NCBI GenBank assembly: GCA_964465145.1
Contig: CAYXJR010000003.1
Coordinates: 1-64,000, forward strand
DNA: 64,000 bases
Direction: 5' to 3'
Source of the DNA: JAUVKA01 sp964465145
GTDB taxonomy: Bacteria > Bacteroidota > Bacteroidia > Bacteroidales > UBA12481
Of the stretch, positions 35,001 to 42,929 are shown piece by piece. Position 1 is the first letter of the stretch, and the number at the start of each line of letters is the position of its first letter. The notes under the pieces were generated by a model. That model was not told where the DNA came from. It was given only the letters and a program-made list of their open reading frames with translations, and did no database searches. The position numbers and the translations under genes were made by a program.

Positions 35001-35351
35001 ATAATCGGCGAATTCATATTGATGATTCACATAAATTGGTAATCCATAGCCCTGTACCTCCCAGTTTGATGGAACTGGTATCTGATCCCAGCTTCTGACA
35101 TCTGTCGTAGGATTTATAAAATCTGTTGGCCGGTCTTTAGGTGATCTCACCCATTTGAAGTGCCACTGGCCATCCAGGGATTGCATATAAGCAGGATCGG
35201 GATTAACCCAGGCGTGGGGAGGAAGTTTATTGAAGCCAATTACTTCAATATTTTCAACATAGTGCCAGGGATTGGCGATGGGATCGACAGTTTGAGCAGT
35301 TGCAAATGCTTGAGATACAAATAGTAGGATGCCGATGGATGAGATTTTCAT
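32049..35351 (-). CDS. Glycoside hydrolase family 2 beta-galactosidase, secreted
   Basis: 1100 residues, Sec signal (MKISSIGILLFVSQAFATAQ). The sugar-binding domain starts WHYVENIEVIGFNKLPPHAW. The catalytic barrel has the acid/base Glu in WSMGNEGGNG near 517 and the nucleophile Glu in YIPSEYAHAMGNS near 590. The C-terminal Bgal small-chain domain covers about 810-1095. Length and order match LacZ-type GH2. Residues about 280-310 are an in-frame insertion encoded by a palindromic repeat element (SGHSRGGGNP and upstream). It lies in the second beta-sandwich region before VLKYEMID, so activity may be retained. No SusC/D pair is adjacent. Confidence 0.92.
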   Translation of the reverse strand: MKISSIGILLFVSQAFATAQTVDPIANPWHYVENIEVIGFNKLPPHAWVNPDPAYMQSLDGQWHFKWVRSPKDRPTDFINPTTDVRSWDQIPVPSNWEVQGYGLPIYVNHQYEFADYKAPVSDEIEFIERIYPKDPGKVPHEYNPVGSYRRDFNVDEDWLDREVILHIGAMKSGGFVWINGEFVGYSQGSKLPAEFNITPYLKKGKNTIALQIFRWTDGSYLECQDFWRISGIERSVFIYSQPKVHFSDIEVTSTLDGAYIDGLFTLDINIANGSFGSSPSGPGESRDDTPGEKPVINVSQSGHSRGGGNPMAVVLKYEMIDFNGNVIKTQSESATIKGNSIVAVSFSDEIPEVKQWSAEHPNLYTLKMQLSDSGGNMLEESSLKIGFRSVEIKNGLLLVNGQRITFKGVNTQEADPETGHVMSEEIMMKDIRLWKENNINAVRTSHYPRPERFYELCDEYGIYVVDEANIESHGMYYGKYSLAKDPKWENQHVDRMVRLVERDKNHPSVIIWSMGNEGGNGVNFYAGYNAMKEHDAQKRPVQYERPYKDYDGSLFDMDWNTDIIVPQYPSPATFEMVGKTLTDRPYIPSEYAHAMGNSTGNFQDYWDIIELYDNLQGGFIWDWVDQSIWKTDENGNRFYAYGGDYGENMPSDNTFLNNGIVFPDRTPQPALYEVKKALEYINFKSQGINRHDELRVLVENLYDFTNLSKFRIFAEIVFRIAPEEIQFFENLDIEPHTGKLIRIPLSNIEYYPGYEYFLILKAVLKEPWGILPTGHVVATEQIMLPQKFKSIEEEVDNGPNLSLKEGNKSIYIANNNVSFNFDIKKGQLISWRQNGTELILDGNGPRPNFWRPPTDNDFGNGMPNRNIEWKRASLEMQVVNVNLSRLSKNEVEISIKYFLPGVDTHFSSKYTVNGKGEIQIDNELEPTEYRGDIPRIGMRMQIPEKYNMLSYFGRGPWENYVDRNASAFINQYGSSASKEYVPYVRPQENGYHTDARWLLMHDGKSQGIRIEALSKEQPFCFSAMHMENEQFDTTDGLDYPGNKSKHINDIKEQKLVQLNIDLGQRGVGGDDSWGARPQKKYTMPGDQVYKYSFRLVPNL
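34420..34510 (+). repeat. Composite palindromic element, in-frame copy inside the GH2 gene
   Basis: Module A (GGATTCCCGCC and GCGGGAATGACC arms) spans 34420-34445, CTTTGGC is at 34447-34453, and module B (GTCATCCCGA ... CGCCGGGACCGG) spans 34485-34510. A and B starts are 65 bases apart, as in the copy at 21443. The element lies inside coding sequence and keeps the reading frame open on the minus strand, adding about 30-35 residues. Confidence 0.75.
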
Positions 35352-35417
35352 AGGGATATGATTTGGGCTATAAAAATAGGGAAATTTGTTGAGATGTTTG
35401 ATAGGTCGCTTCGCTCC

Positions 35418-35479
35418 CAGATGTCAGATGTCAGATGTCAGATGACGGATAACGGATGACGGATAACGGATAACGGATA
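35418..35479. repeat. Heptamer array CAGATGT drifting to CGGATAA
   Basis: CAGATGT three times, CAGATGA, CGGATAA, CGGATGA, CGGATAA twice and a partial unit follow in unbroken 7-bp register. The unit changes at several positions but the period does not. Confidence 0.95.
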
Positions 35480-35492
35480 TAAATCAGCTGAA

Positions 35493-35741
35493 TTACCTGT
35501 CCCTATGTTCCCCACTTCCCCATGTCCCAATATATCCGTTTTCATCAAAATACTTAAAGAGTATATCCTCTTCTTTGGCATGATGGTATTTATCAGCGTA
35601 TGACCGGATAAAATCTGCACAATTTCGCACCAGGTTCTTATCTTTTGATGAACTGATATCAAATTTTGTAACGATTTGGGGAATTAAGGCCAATAAGCGT
35701 TTTATCACTTCCTTAACACCCATATCCAGATACTCTTCCAT
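35493..35741 (-). pseudogene. Hemerythrin-like protein, C-terminally truncated by a repeat
   Basis: 82 codons. Residues 1-68 match the start of hemerythrin/HHE cation-binding proteins (VIKRLLALIPQIVTKFD, then FIRSYADKYHHAKEEDILFKYFDE with the HHxxEE iron ligands). The family normally continues for another 80-100 residues with the remaining His and Glu ligands, which are absent. The last residues (TWGSGEHRDR) are encoded by an 8-bp tandem array at 35497-35528, and a heptamer array follows directly. Repeat invasion or a repeat-bounded deletion appears to have removed the second half. Confidence 0.7.
35497..35528. repeat. Octamer array within the hemerythrin remnant
   Basis: CTGTCCCT, ATGTTCCC, CACTTCCC and CATGTCCC are four units in exact 8-bp register (plus-strand reading). 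They encode the aberrant C-terminus of the hemerythrin remnant. Confidence 0.8.
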
Positions 35742-35883
35742 AGCACTTTGTTTTTGATCAAAGATCGTAGGTTTCAGTGAGAAAATTGCAACAAATGTTA
35801 CAAAACAGTTATGATAAACCTATCAGGTCTTTGAAAACCTGCCGGGTTAAAATATTTGTTATATTTACGTATAAATTATAAGT

Positions 35884-36132
35884 ATGATGTCTAAGTCTTT
35901 AAACTATACGAGTTCTCTTCCAGCAGATCTACTGGAAAAGGTGGAGGAATATGCGGCGAAGTTCAAGATTCCAAAAAACAAGATCATCGAAAAATCCCTC
36001 AGGGCCTATTTCGAAAGTCTTAAAAAGGCAGAATACATAAAGTCATTCCTCAATGCAGCTCAAGATACTGAGATGGCTGACATGGCAGAAGAGGGCCTTG
36101 AGGATTATCTTAAAATTCTTGATGAGCTATGA
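35884..36132 (+). CDS. Ribbon-helix-helix antitoxin (CopG-like)
   Basis: 82 residues. The N-terminal segment NYTSSLPADLLEKVEEYAAKFKIPKNKIIEKSLRAYFESL fits a ribbon-helix-helix DNA-binding domain: a beta strand then two helices. The acidic C-terminal tail (DTEMADMAEEGLEDYLKILDEL) would cover the toxin. It overlaps the toxin gene by 4 bases, the usual order for a type II toxin-antitoxin module. The second ATG at 35887 is an equally good start. It likely represses its own promoter. Confidence 0.85.
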   Translation: MMSKSLNYTSSLPADLLEKVEEYAAKFKIPKNKIIEKSLRAYFESLKKAEYIKSFLNAAQDTEMADMAEEGLEDYLKILDEL

Positions 36133-36461
36133 AACAGGGAGGAATTTGGTTAGCCGATTTGCATCCTGTTGTTGGAAGTGAGCAGAAAGGAATCCGACCT
36201 GTTGTTATCATTAGTGGCAATGCCATGAATGATAATCTTGAAATCAGTATTATTTGTCCTTTATCAAGTAAGATCAAGAATTTTGCAGGCTGTATTGTCT
36301 TGACTCCAGATTCTGAGAATGGACTTGATATGGAGTCGGAGGTTATAAGTTTCCAGGTAAGAACAATCTCCCAATCAAGATTAATAAGGAAATTAGGGGG
36401 GATTACAGCAGAGCAGCTCAAGCAGATTAAGAAGGGGCTTGGAGAGGTTTTGAAATATTGA
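36129..36461 (+). CDS. MazF/PemK-family toxin
   Basis: 110 residues, an endoribonuclease-type toxin fold. The start (GGIWLADLHPVVGSEQKGIRPVVIIS) carries the conserved G-x-RPVV motif, and ISIICPLSSKIKNF and VISFQVRTISQSRL follow the PemK pattern with the conserved Gln-Arg region. Length is typical. It is coupled to the RHH antitoxin by an ATGA overlap. The expected activity is mRNA cleavage when the antitoxin is lost. Confidence 0.9.
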   Translation: MKQGGIWLADLHPVVGSEQKGIRPVVIISGNAMNDNLEISIICPLSSKIKNFAGCIVLTPDSENGLDMESEVISFQVRTISQSRLIRKLGGITAEQLKQIKKGLGEVLKY

Positions 36462-36522
36462 TTATTTCTGATTATTTACCTTATCGGTTAAGATAGGGGA
36501 TACCGCTATGCTCTAATTTTTT

Positions 36523-36530
36523 TAGATTTG
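36523..36530 (+). promoter_or_regulatory. Bacteroidota -7 promoter box before the LamG protein
   Basis: TAGATTTG matches TAnnTTTG exactly, 31 bases before the ATG at 36562. No exact -33 TTTG was found. Confidence 0.55.
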
Positions 36531-36561
36531 GAAAGTCAAAATTCCCATTAAAACTTCCATT

Positions 36562-38595
36562 ATGAAAACCAAAATCATCCTTATTCTTCTGATAGCAAGT
36601 TGCTTTGAATTTCAAAGCAGTTTTTCGCAAGTCCTTGAGCCGGTAAAATACTGGAGTTTCGATACCCAGCCCGAGAATATTGAAGGTAAATACAGGATGG
36701 TATCAGGAGTCTCAGGACAGGCACTTAAACTCGATGGTTTCACATCAGTAATCAGGGAAAAACCAGAGGTACTATCTGATCTGTCTTCCTCATTCACCAT
36801 TGGAGCATGGATAGCTATGGCAGCCTATCCATGGAACTGGTGTCCTGTGATAACACAAATGAAAGAGGAAACCGGAGGATTTTCCTTTGAGATTGGTCCG
36901 AGGGGGGAGCTCGCACTGAAAATGCATGTGGCAAAAAACATGATCACCTGCATTTCTGATGATAAGGTCCCCCTCAGGGAGTGGACTCACATTGCTGCAG
37001 TCTATGAGGCTGGTGTTGGGATAAGGATTTACCTAAACGGGGAACAGGTTGCAGAATATCTTACATCCGGAAGGCCATCATATTTGCCTAAAGGAGAAAT
37101 TCGTATAGGGATGAATTATGAAGCAGTTTTCCCTTCAAACCGGATAGGCGACAAGGGGATCACACCTTATTGGTTCTCTTTGGATTGTATTCTGGATGAA
37201 TTGAAGATTTACAATGGAACTCTTAATAATGATCAGATTCATACAAATGCTTCAAATACCAATGTTTCAAATCTTCCTGCCCCTGAAATTGATCCCAGGC
37301 ATCTTCCAAGGGTTGAATCAACAGGCGAATTTCAGGCTTACTATACACAGCTAAAATATTATCCTGAATGGGATGAGCAGTGGCCAATCGGTCCGGATGC
37401 AGATATCGTAGTGACTTTCAAAGATTCACCTGTAAAACTGATATTTTGGAGAGGAACACGTTTTTCTCCTGCCTGGGTCACAGATAATCATCTATGGATG
37501 TGTGATCAGAGTGTTGAAACCTGGAATGATGAAGAGGGTTGCAAGGAACATATGCAGGACAGGCATTGCCGGTACTCGCATGTGAGGATCATCGAAAATA
37601 CACCAGCGAGAAAGGTTATTCATTGGCGGTATGCGCCTGTGAGCGCTTATAATACCATGTGGATGGCAAATGAAAAAACCGGATGGGAAGTTTGGATTGA
37701 TGAATACTATTATGTTTATCCTGATGCAGCCGCAATCCGGAAAATCAGCTGGAAAACAGATTATTTTGGTCATCCGAGGCAGTTTCAGGAATCCATTCCT
37801 CTCACTGAACCCGGACAGTTGCAGAAAGAGGTGATGGAGCTTGATTATCTGAAAGTCGCCAATCTGGAAGGGAAACAATTGTCCCTGTTTTACTCTGAAA
37901 ATCCAAGAAAGCAAAAGGATATCGAGATAATGGATAATCCAAGCATCCAGCAGCATAATTTTAAATCAGATTATGATCCTTTCATCATATTCGAACCTGG
38001 CAACCATATGAATTATATCTCCGACAGGGCAATCGGCGGCCTTGAATATCCCGGTACCTGCAACCATTGGCCGGTTGGGCAGGCATATTGTGATGGAAGG
38101 GTAACCCAGGCAGCCGACAGGCCTGCTTCTTTCCTGGGATTTCCAATTTCAGATCCTGTTGTTCATGATGATCCTGACGGAAGAAGCTATGTAGCTTCTT
38201 TATACGGAATGCAGTCATCAGATATGGATGATTTGATTGAAATGGCAAGATTCTGGTCTCATGCTCCAAAGATGAAGCTTGATCCATCCTCTGGCTTTTC
38301 CGGAGGGGAATATGCCATGGATGAACGGGCATACAAGATTAAAAAGACGGGAAAATCATCCGAACTGAGCATTCAGATTGATGCTTCAGAAAAATCACCA
38401 TTGGTGAATCCAGCATTCGAAATAGAAAACTGGGGCACGGATCCGATTTCTCTTGAGGTTGATGGCAAACAACTAAAACCCGACAAAGACTATTTTGTCG
38501 GATACGATTCCAGGCTGGAGGGCACGGATCTAATTGTCTGGATGAAAATGAAAAGTCAGAAACCAGTGGTGATTGAAATTAAAGCCAAGATGTAA
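36562..38595 (+). CDS. Secreted LamG/concanavalin A-like domain protein of unknown function
   Basis: 677 residues with a Sec signal (MKTKIILILLIASCFEFQSSFSQ). Residues about 30-230 are a LamG-type lectin fold (YWSFDTQPENIEGKYRM, ASSFTIGAWIAM-like strand, TRIYLNGEQVAEY-like strand, DCILDELKIYNG ending). Residues 245-670 form a larger unassigned domain rich in Trp and Tyr (WPIGPDADIVVTFKDSPVKLIFWRG, NHWPVGQAYCDGR near 495), which could be a carbohydrate-active or sensing domain. It is monocistronic, with an array downstream. Confidence 0.7.
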   Translation: MKTKIILILLIASCFEFQSSFSQVLEPVKYWSFDTQPENIEGKYRMVSGVSGQALKLDGFTSVIREKPEVLSDLSSSFTIGAWIAMAAYPWNWCPVITQMKEETGGFSFEIGPRGELALKMHVAKNMITCISDDKVPLREWTHIAAVYEAGVGIRIYLNGEQVAEYLTSGRPSYLPKGEIRIGMNYEAVFPSNRIGDKGITPYWFSLDCILDELKIYNGTLNNDQIHTNASNTNVSNLPAPEIDPRHLPRVESTGEFQAYYTQLKYYPEWDEQWPIGPDADIVVTFKDSPVKLIFWRGTRFSPAWVTDNHLWMCDQSVETWNDEEGCKEHMQDRHCRYSHVRIIENTPARKVIHWRYAPVSAYNTMWMANEKTGWEVWIDEYYYVYPDAAAIRKISWKTDYFGHPRQFQESIPLTEPGQLQKEVMELDYLKVANLEGKQLSLFYSENPRKQKDIEIMDNPSIQQHNFKSDYDPFIIFEPGNHMNYISDRAIGGLEYPGTCNHWPVGQAYCDGRVTQAADRPASFLGFPISDPVVHDDPDGRSYVASLYGMQSSDMDDLIEMARFWSHAPKMKLDPSSGFSGGEYAMDERAYKIKKTGKSSELSIQIDASEKSPLVNPAFEIENWGTDPISLEVDGKQLKPDKDYFVGYDSRLEGTDLIVWMKMKSQKPVVIEIKAKM

Positions 38596-38597
38596 TT

Positions 38598-38649
38598 GGT
38601 TGCAGGTTGCAGGTTGCAGGTTTTTTTTGCCTTCTGCCTTCTGCCTTTT
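38598..38649 (+). repeat. Heptamer arrays GGTTGCA and GCCTTCT
   Basis: GGTTGCA occurs three times plus GGTT at 38598-38622. GCCTTCT occurs twice plus GCCTTTT at 38629-38649. A T-run separates the two. Confidence 0.92.
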
Positions 38650-38655
38650 TTTTGT

Positions 38656-38663
38656 TATATTTG
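38656..38663 (+). promoter_or_regulatory. Bacteroidota -7 promoter box before the FISUMP locus
   Basis: TATATTTG matches TAnnTTTG exactly, 32 bases before the ATG at 38696. The region where a -33 box should be is filled by the heptamer array. Confidence 0.55.
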
Positions 38664-38695
38664 TTAGTCCTCCCTAACTAATTCTTTTTCATCAG

Positions 38696-39658
38696 ATGAA
38701 CAGATTCCTTTATTTCCTGGGAGCATTGTTTATTTTCCTGTTCAGCTATTCCTGCCAGAAAAACGAAGATCCTATTGCAATTTTTGAAGTCTCCCCCCGA
38801 TTGGGCCATTATTCCCAGCAATTTACCTTTGATGCTTCTGGCTCCCGCGATCTGGAAAGCCGTGACCATGAATTGGAGTTCAGATGGGATTTTGATGATG
38901 ACAATACATGGGATACGGAATGGTCTTTCAACAGGGTAGCAACCCATTTTTTTTCTGAAAGGCGTATCTATAATACGCTGATGCAGGTAAGGGATAATAA
39001 TGGCAAAATTGCGGAAAGCAGACGGCAGGTAGAGGTTACATTGCTGAACCTGAAAGGTCTATTGGTTGATATAAGAGATGGGGAAGAATATAAAATTGTA
39101 CTGATCGATTCTATATGGTGGATGTCTGAGGATTTGCACAATGGGAAATGGCTTTCTATGTGGGAGAATGCCATACAAACGGATAATGGGATAATCGAGA
39201 GGTATGGTAAAACTGATTTTGATAACCTTGATATAAAATCAGGATATTATAACTATGGGGAGGCAATGAATTACAGTTATGGGGAAAAAACGCAGGGAGT
39301 TTGTCCGCCGGGATGGTATATACCAACCAATGATGAATGGATCAGCCTTGTTGATCATGTTGGGGATGGAAAGGATCCGGCTATTTTTCTCAGTGTAATA
39401 GGGGATGAGGGGGTAAACCTGGCCTTTTCCGGCAGGCGGTATATTGGCTGGGGCCAGTCGGTAATTGAGCCGGGTGGTTTATATTGGACTTCTTCTGGTT
39501 CCTACCAGATTGAGCCTTATGGCATCAGTATTTTTTATTACCCTAAAGACACTTCCGATTTAAGGCCGCTTTCTATAGAACCGGGTGATTCTCTCTATAG
39601 CCTGTATTATTGGAAATATGCCTTGCCTCTGAGGTGTGTAAAAAAGAATGAAAGATGA
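38696..39658 (+). CDS. FISUMP-domain lipoprotein with PKD-like domain
   Basis: 320 residues, lipoprotein signal with Cys in FLFSYSCQKNED. Residues about 25-118 are a PKD-like beta-sandwich (FTFDASGSRDLESRDHELEFRWDFDDD). Residues 120-318 are the FISUMP domain (Fibrobacter succinogenes major paralogous domain), seen in SIWWMSEDLHNG, CPPGWYIPTNDEW and the end PLRCVKKNER. It is first in a four-gene locus and overlaps the DUF4249 gene by 4 bases. Its architecture is the same as the broken gene at the end of the locus. Probably surface exposed; function unknown. Confidence 0.85.
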   Translation: MNRFLYFLGALFIFLFSYSCQKNEDPIAIFEVSPRLGHYSQQFTFDASGSRDLESRDHELEFRWDFDDDNTWDTEWSFNRVATHFFSERRIYNTLMQVRDNNGKIAESRRQVEVTLLNLKGLLVDIRDGEEYKIVLIDSIWWMSEDLHNGKWLSMWENAIQTDNGIIERYGKTDFDNLDIKSGYYNYGEAMNYSYGEKTQGVCPPGWYIPTNDEWISLVDHVGDGKDPAIFLSVIGDEGVNLAFSGRRYIGWGQSVIEPGGLYWTSSGSYQIEPYGISIFYYPKDTSDLRPLSIEPGDSLYSLYYWKYALPLRCVKKNER

Positions 39659-40626
39659 AGGGGTATAGAACAATAACAGGGATCCTTCTGGTCATAGCGA
39701 TTATTTATGGAAGCTGTACAAAGGAATTCTCGCCGGAATTGGATCTTGTCGACGAACCAGTTGTGTATGCGATACTAAACCATCGCGACAGCAGGCATTA
39801 TGTCAGGATCTCCCGGAGCTTTATCCAGCCGATAACCGGTCAAACGATTGTGCCACCGGTTTATGACCCCGATTCCCTGGATGTTTTCCTGGAGGTTTAC
39901 AGGTTCGGACAGAGAGTTGGATACACTGTCGTAATGACCCCGGAGCTAGTTGAAAAAGATACCGGATTGTTTGAATCAAAAAATCAATTGATTTATTATG
40001 CCGATATAGGCCTCGTTGGAGATTCTGAATGCAGGTTAAGCATTTTTAACCGGCAAAACGGCAAAAGCATTTCTTCCACATGCAATCTTTTCAGCCTTCA
40101 GGGCTTCAAGCCAATGGTTATGGCAAATTTAACACGTTTGGATTTCAAAAGTATTCCGGAAGTTTTCTTTTACGAGGTTAATTGCCTGTTCCATTTTGTT
40201 GAGGTGTCAGAAACAGATACAATATTTAAAACCATTAGTTACCCGGTAGGAACAATAATTAATGGCAGCAAGGATGCAGGGCTGGAAATGAGCATTTCCC
40301 TGGAAAGGCCTGACTGGTGGGGTTACCTGGGAAGACATATCCCTGTTAAGCTTGGGGTGGTCAGGTATGCATTTGAACGTCCCCTGGAATTTAGACTTCT
40401 TGTAGGTGACCAATATCTTTTTGATTACAGGAGGAGTTTCTCAGGTAATGAAACTGTTATACATACCGGGCAATCTTTCAGCAATATTCAGGGTGGATTT
40501 GGAATTTTTAGCGCATATGATGAAACAAGCCTGTTTTATCAGGCTATGCTTCCGGATTGGTATGATAAACTTGCTGAAAATCCAGAGACAAAGGGATTAA
40601 ACTTCGCTAATCATCCATGGCAATGA
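39655..40626 (+). CDS. DUF4249 domain lipoprotein
   Basis: 323 residues with a lipoprotein signal (IAIIYGSCTKEF). EFSPELDLVDEPVVYAILNHRDSRHYVRISRSF is the DUF4249 start, followed by beta-rich sequence to the end. DUF4249 lipoproteins in Bacteroidota are usually encoded next to TonB-dependent receptors, as here, and may work with them in a SusD-like way (inference). It overlaps the upstream FISUMP gene and the downstream receptor gene, so all three are co-translated. Confidence 0.82.
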   Translation: MKGYRTITGILLVIAIIYGSCTKEFSPELDLVDEPVVYAILNHRDSRHYVRISRSFIQPITGQTIVPPVYDPDSLDVFLEVYRFGQRVGYTVVMTPELVEKDTGLFESKNQLIYYADIGLVGDSECRLSIFNRQNGKSISSTCNLFSLQGFKPMVMANLTRLDFKSIPEVFFYEVNCLFHFVEVSETDTIFKTISYPVGTIINGSKDAGLEMSISLERPDWWGYLGRHIPVKLGVVRYAFERPLEFRLLVGDQYLFDYRRSFSGNETVIHTGQSFSNIQGGFGIFSAYDETSLFYQAMLPDWYDKLAENPETKGLNFANHPWQ

Positions 40627-42929
40627 GACTATTTCAATATTTAGTTACCATGCTCGGCTGTCTACTGTTCCTATCTGGCCTTAAAGTAAGCGGTCAGACC
40701 GGGACAATCCATGGATTTGTTTTTGACAAGGCTTCCGGGGAACCTATGGTGCTTGTCCATATTTACCTGGATAGTACAACTATTGGAACAATATCCGGTC
40801 AGGATGGGTACTTTAGCCTCAGCCAAATTCCTCAGGGGAAATACTTGCTTGTCTGTCAGTCATTAGGTTATAAGCCGGAACGACAATGGATAGGGGTTAA
40901 GGACGATCAGGTTGAGAACATAAATATTCATCTGGAAAAATCAGATATTCAGCTCGATGCAGCTGTAATATCGGGAAGACTGCTGGAAAGGAAATCCAGG
41001 GTCCAGCTTTCACAAATGAGATTAACCCCCATCCAGATCTCCAAAATCCCCACCATGGGAATTAATTCAGACCTTGCCCAATACGTCCAGATCCTTCCGG
41101 GTATTGTGTCAAGCGGCGACCAGGGAGGCCAGCTTTATATACGGGGCGGATCGCCGGTGCAGAACCTGGTTTTGATGGATGGAATTCCTCTTTATAATCC
41201 TTTTCATTCCATGGGGATGTTTTCGGTTTTCGATACTGATCTTATTAATAGTGCTAATATTTCCACTGGCGGTTACCCTGCAAAATATGGGGGCAGGGTT
41301 TCTTCTGTTATGGATATCAACTTAAAGGATGGCAACAGGAATTATCTATCCGGTAAGGTGTCGGCAGGATTAATGAGCGCAAATGCATCGCTGGAAGGCC
41401 CTTTGCATTTTTCGAAAAAGTCAGCGCCGCTGACATTTCTGGTATCAGGGAAATATTCATATCTCGACAGGACTGCGCCATATCTGAATCCGGAAATTCA
41501 AAAAAACAGCCTGCCTTTTAAATTCTCCGACCTGGTTTCAAAATTGACATATAAAGGAGATAGCGGAAGCAAAATAAGCGCCACAGGATTTCATTTTACT
41601 GATAAGGTTCAGTTTAGCGAAAATCAATTATATCAGTGGACCAACTATGGGGTTGGAATACAGGCAGTTCTCCTTCCTCAGAATTCCAACGGATTAATAA
41701 GGGCAGACGTGAATTATTCCATGTACAACCTTGATCTGGAAGAATTGCTGAATAATAAGAGGTATTCGGAAATTGAAGATATCAAGGTGGGAATGGAATT
41801 CCTCAACCAGATTGGCCGGCATGAAATGCAGATGGGAGCCCAGATACTGGGTGTCCATACCGATTACTTCAATAAAAATACATTTGGATTTTCAATTGAT
41901 GAAAATACCGATGTTACCGACCTGGCGGGCTACATTTCATTTCAGTTTAATTATGAAAAATGGCTTGTGCAGCCTGGTATCCGGATGAATTATTACGCAT
42001 CCCTGGGAACGCTGGTTCCGGAACCAAGATTTGGGATTAAGTATCTGCTAAGCAATTCTTTCAGGATAAAGGCGGGTGGCGGTTATTATTCTCAGAATCT
42101 CATTAGCGGTAAATCCGACAGGGATGTTGTTAACTTCTTTTCCGGATTTTTAATGGATCCTTCGAATATCGCCAATGATACTGGCCCCAAGCAGCTGCCG
42201 AACAGACTGCAAACCTCATGGCAGGGAATTATTGGCCTTGAATGGGATCCTGCAAAGGATATAACAATAAATATTGAAGGATTCTACAAGGATTTTCCGC
42301 AATTGATTTCACTGAATAGCAATAAGAAGTTTGGGGGCGAAATGGACCATTGGGATATTCCCCCGGTTTATTATGAAGATTTTATCACCGAAACAGGAAA
42401 TGCTTATGGAATCGAGGGCTTGGTACAATATGAAAAGAAAAGAGTATTTATTTGGCTGGCCTATTCTCTGTCCAATTCCAACCGGTTCGATGGGCTCCAA
42501 TATTTTCAACCGCACTACGACCGCCGGCATAACCTGAATATCGTCGGTTCATATGTAATGGGTAAAGATTTAAACTGGAAAATTATGGGCCGATGGAATT
42601 ACGGATCAGGATTCCCTTTTACACCTACAAATGCATTATATGAAAAACTGCGCTTGTCTAATACCTCTTCTGCGGAGGTGCTTTATGAGAATGGCCTCAT
42701 AGGGATGAATTTCGGAGATTACAATTCGGCAAGATTGCCCAGCTATCACCGGCTCGATTTAACCCTGAAGTATATACATTATTTTTCAGACAGAAATTCC
42801 TTGGAAGCAGTGATTTCAGTAACCAATGTTTATAACCGGGAAAACCTGTTCTACTTTAGCCGTGAAGACTATAAAAGGGTTAACCAACTCCCTCTTCTTC
42901 CCAGCGGGGGATTAATCTGGAGGTTTTGA
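40617..42929 (+). CDS. TonB-dependent outer-membrane receptor
   Basis: 770 residues, signal peptide ending near VSGQ. An N-terminal carboxypeptidase-D regulatory-like domain (GTIHGFVFDKASGEPMVLVHIYL ... YFSLSQIPQGKY) spans about 30-115. The plug follows (YIRGGSPVQNLVLMDGIPLYNP near 180, GGYPAKYGGRVSSVMDI), then the 22-strand-type barrel. It lacks the SusC signature length (about 1000 residues) and no SusD is present; the partner is more likely the DUF4249 lipoprotein. The second ATG at 40623 is also possible. The ligand is unknown. Confidence 0.9.
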   Translation: MAMRLFQYLVTMLGCLLFLSGLKVSGQTGTIHGFVFDKASGEPMVLVHIYLDSTTIGTISGQDGYFSLSQIPQGKYLLVCQSLGYKPERQWIGVKDDQVENINIHLEKSDIQLDAAVISGRLLERKSRVQLSQMRLTPIQISKIPTMGINSDLAQYVQILPGIVSSGDQGGQLYIRGGSPVQNLVLMDGIPLYNPFHSMGMFSVFDTDLINSANISTGGYPAKYGGRVSSVMDINLKDGNRNYLSGKVSAGLMSANASLEGPLHFSKKSAPLTFLVSGKYSYLDRTAPYLNPEIQKNSLPFKFSDLVSKLTYKGDSGSKISATGFHFTDKVQFSENQLYQWTNYGVGIQAVLLPQNSNGLIRADVNYSMYNLDLEELLNNKRYSEIEDIKVGMEFLNQIGRHEMQMGAQILGVHTDYFNKNTFGFSIDENTDVTDLAGYISFQFNYEKWLVQPGIRMNYYASLGTLVPEPRFGIKYLLSNSFRIKAGGGYYSQNLISGKSDRDVVNFFSGFLMDPSNIANDTGPKQLPNRLQTSWQGIIGLEWDPAKDITINIEGFYKDFPQLISLNSNKKFGGEMDHWDIPPVYYEDFITETGNAYGIEGLVQYEKKRVFIWLAYSLSNSNRFDGLQYFQPHYDRRHNLNIVGSYVMGKDLNWKIMGRWNYGSGFPFTPTNALYEKLRLSNTSSAEVLYENGLIGMNFGDYNSARLPSYHRLDLTLKYIHYFSDRNSLEAVISVTNVYNRENLFYFSREDYKRVNQLPLLPSGGLIWRF

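Noticed and set aside
35857..35869. Promoter of the toxin-antitoxin pair (TATATTTA)
   Set aside because: One mismatch to TAnnTTTG and no -33 element at the right distance, so it is too weak to list as a feature.
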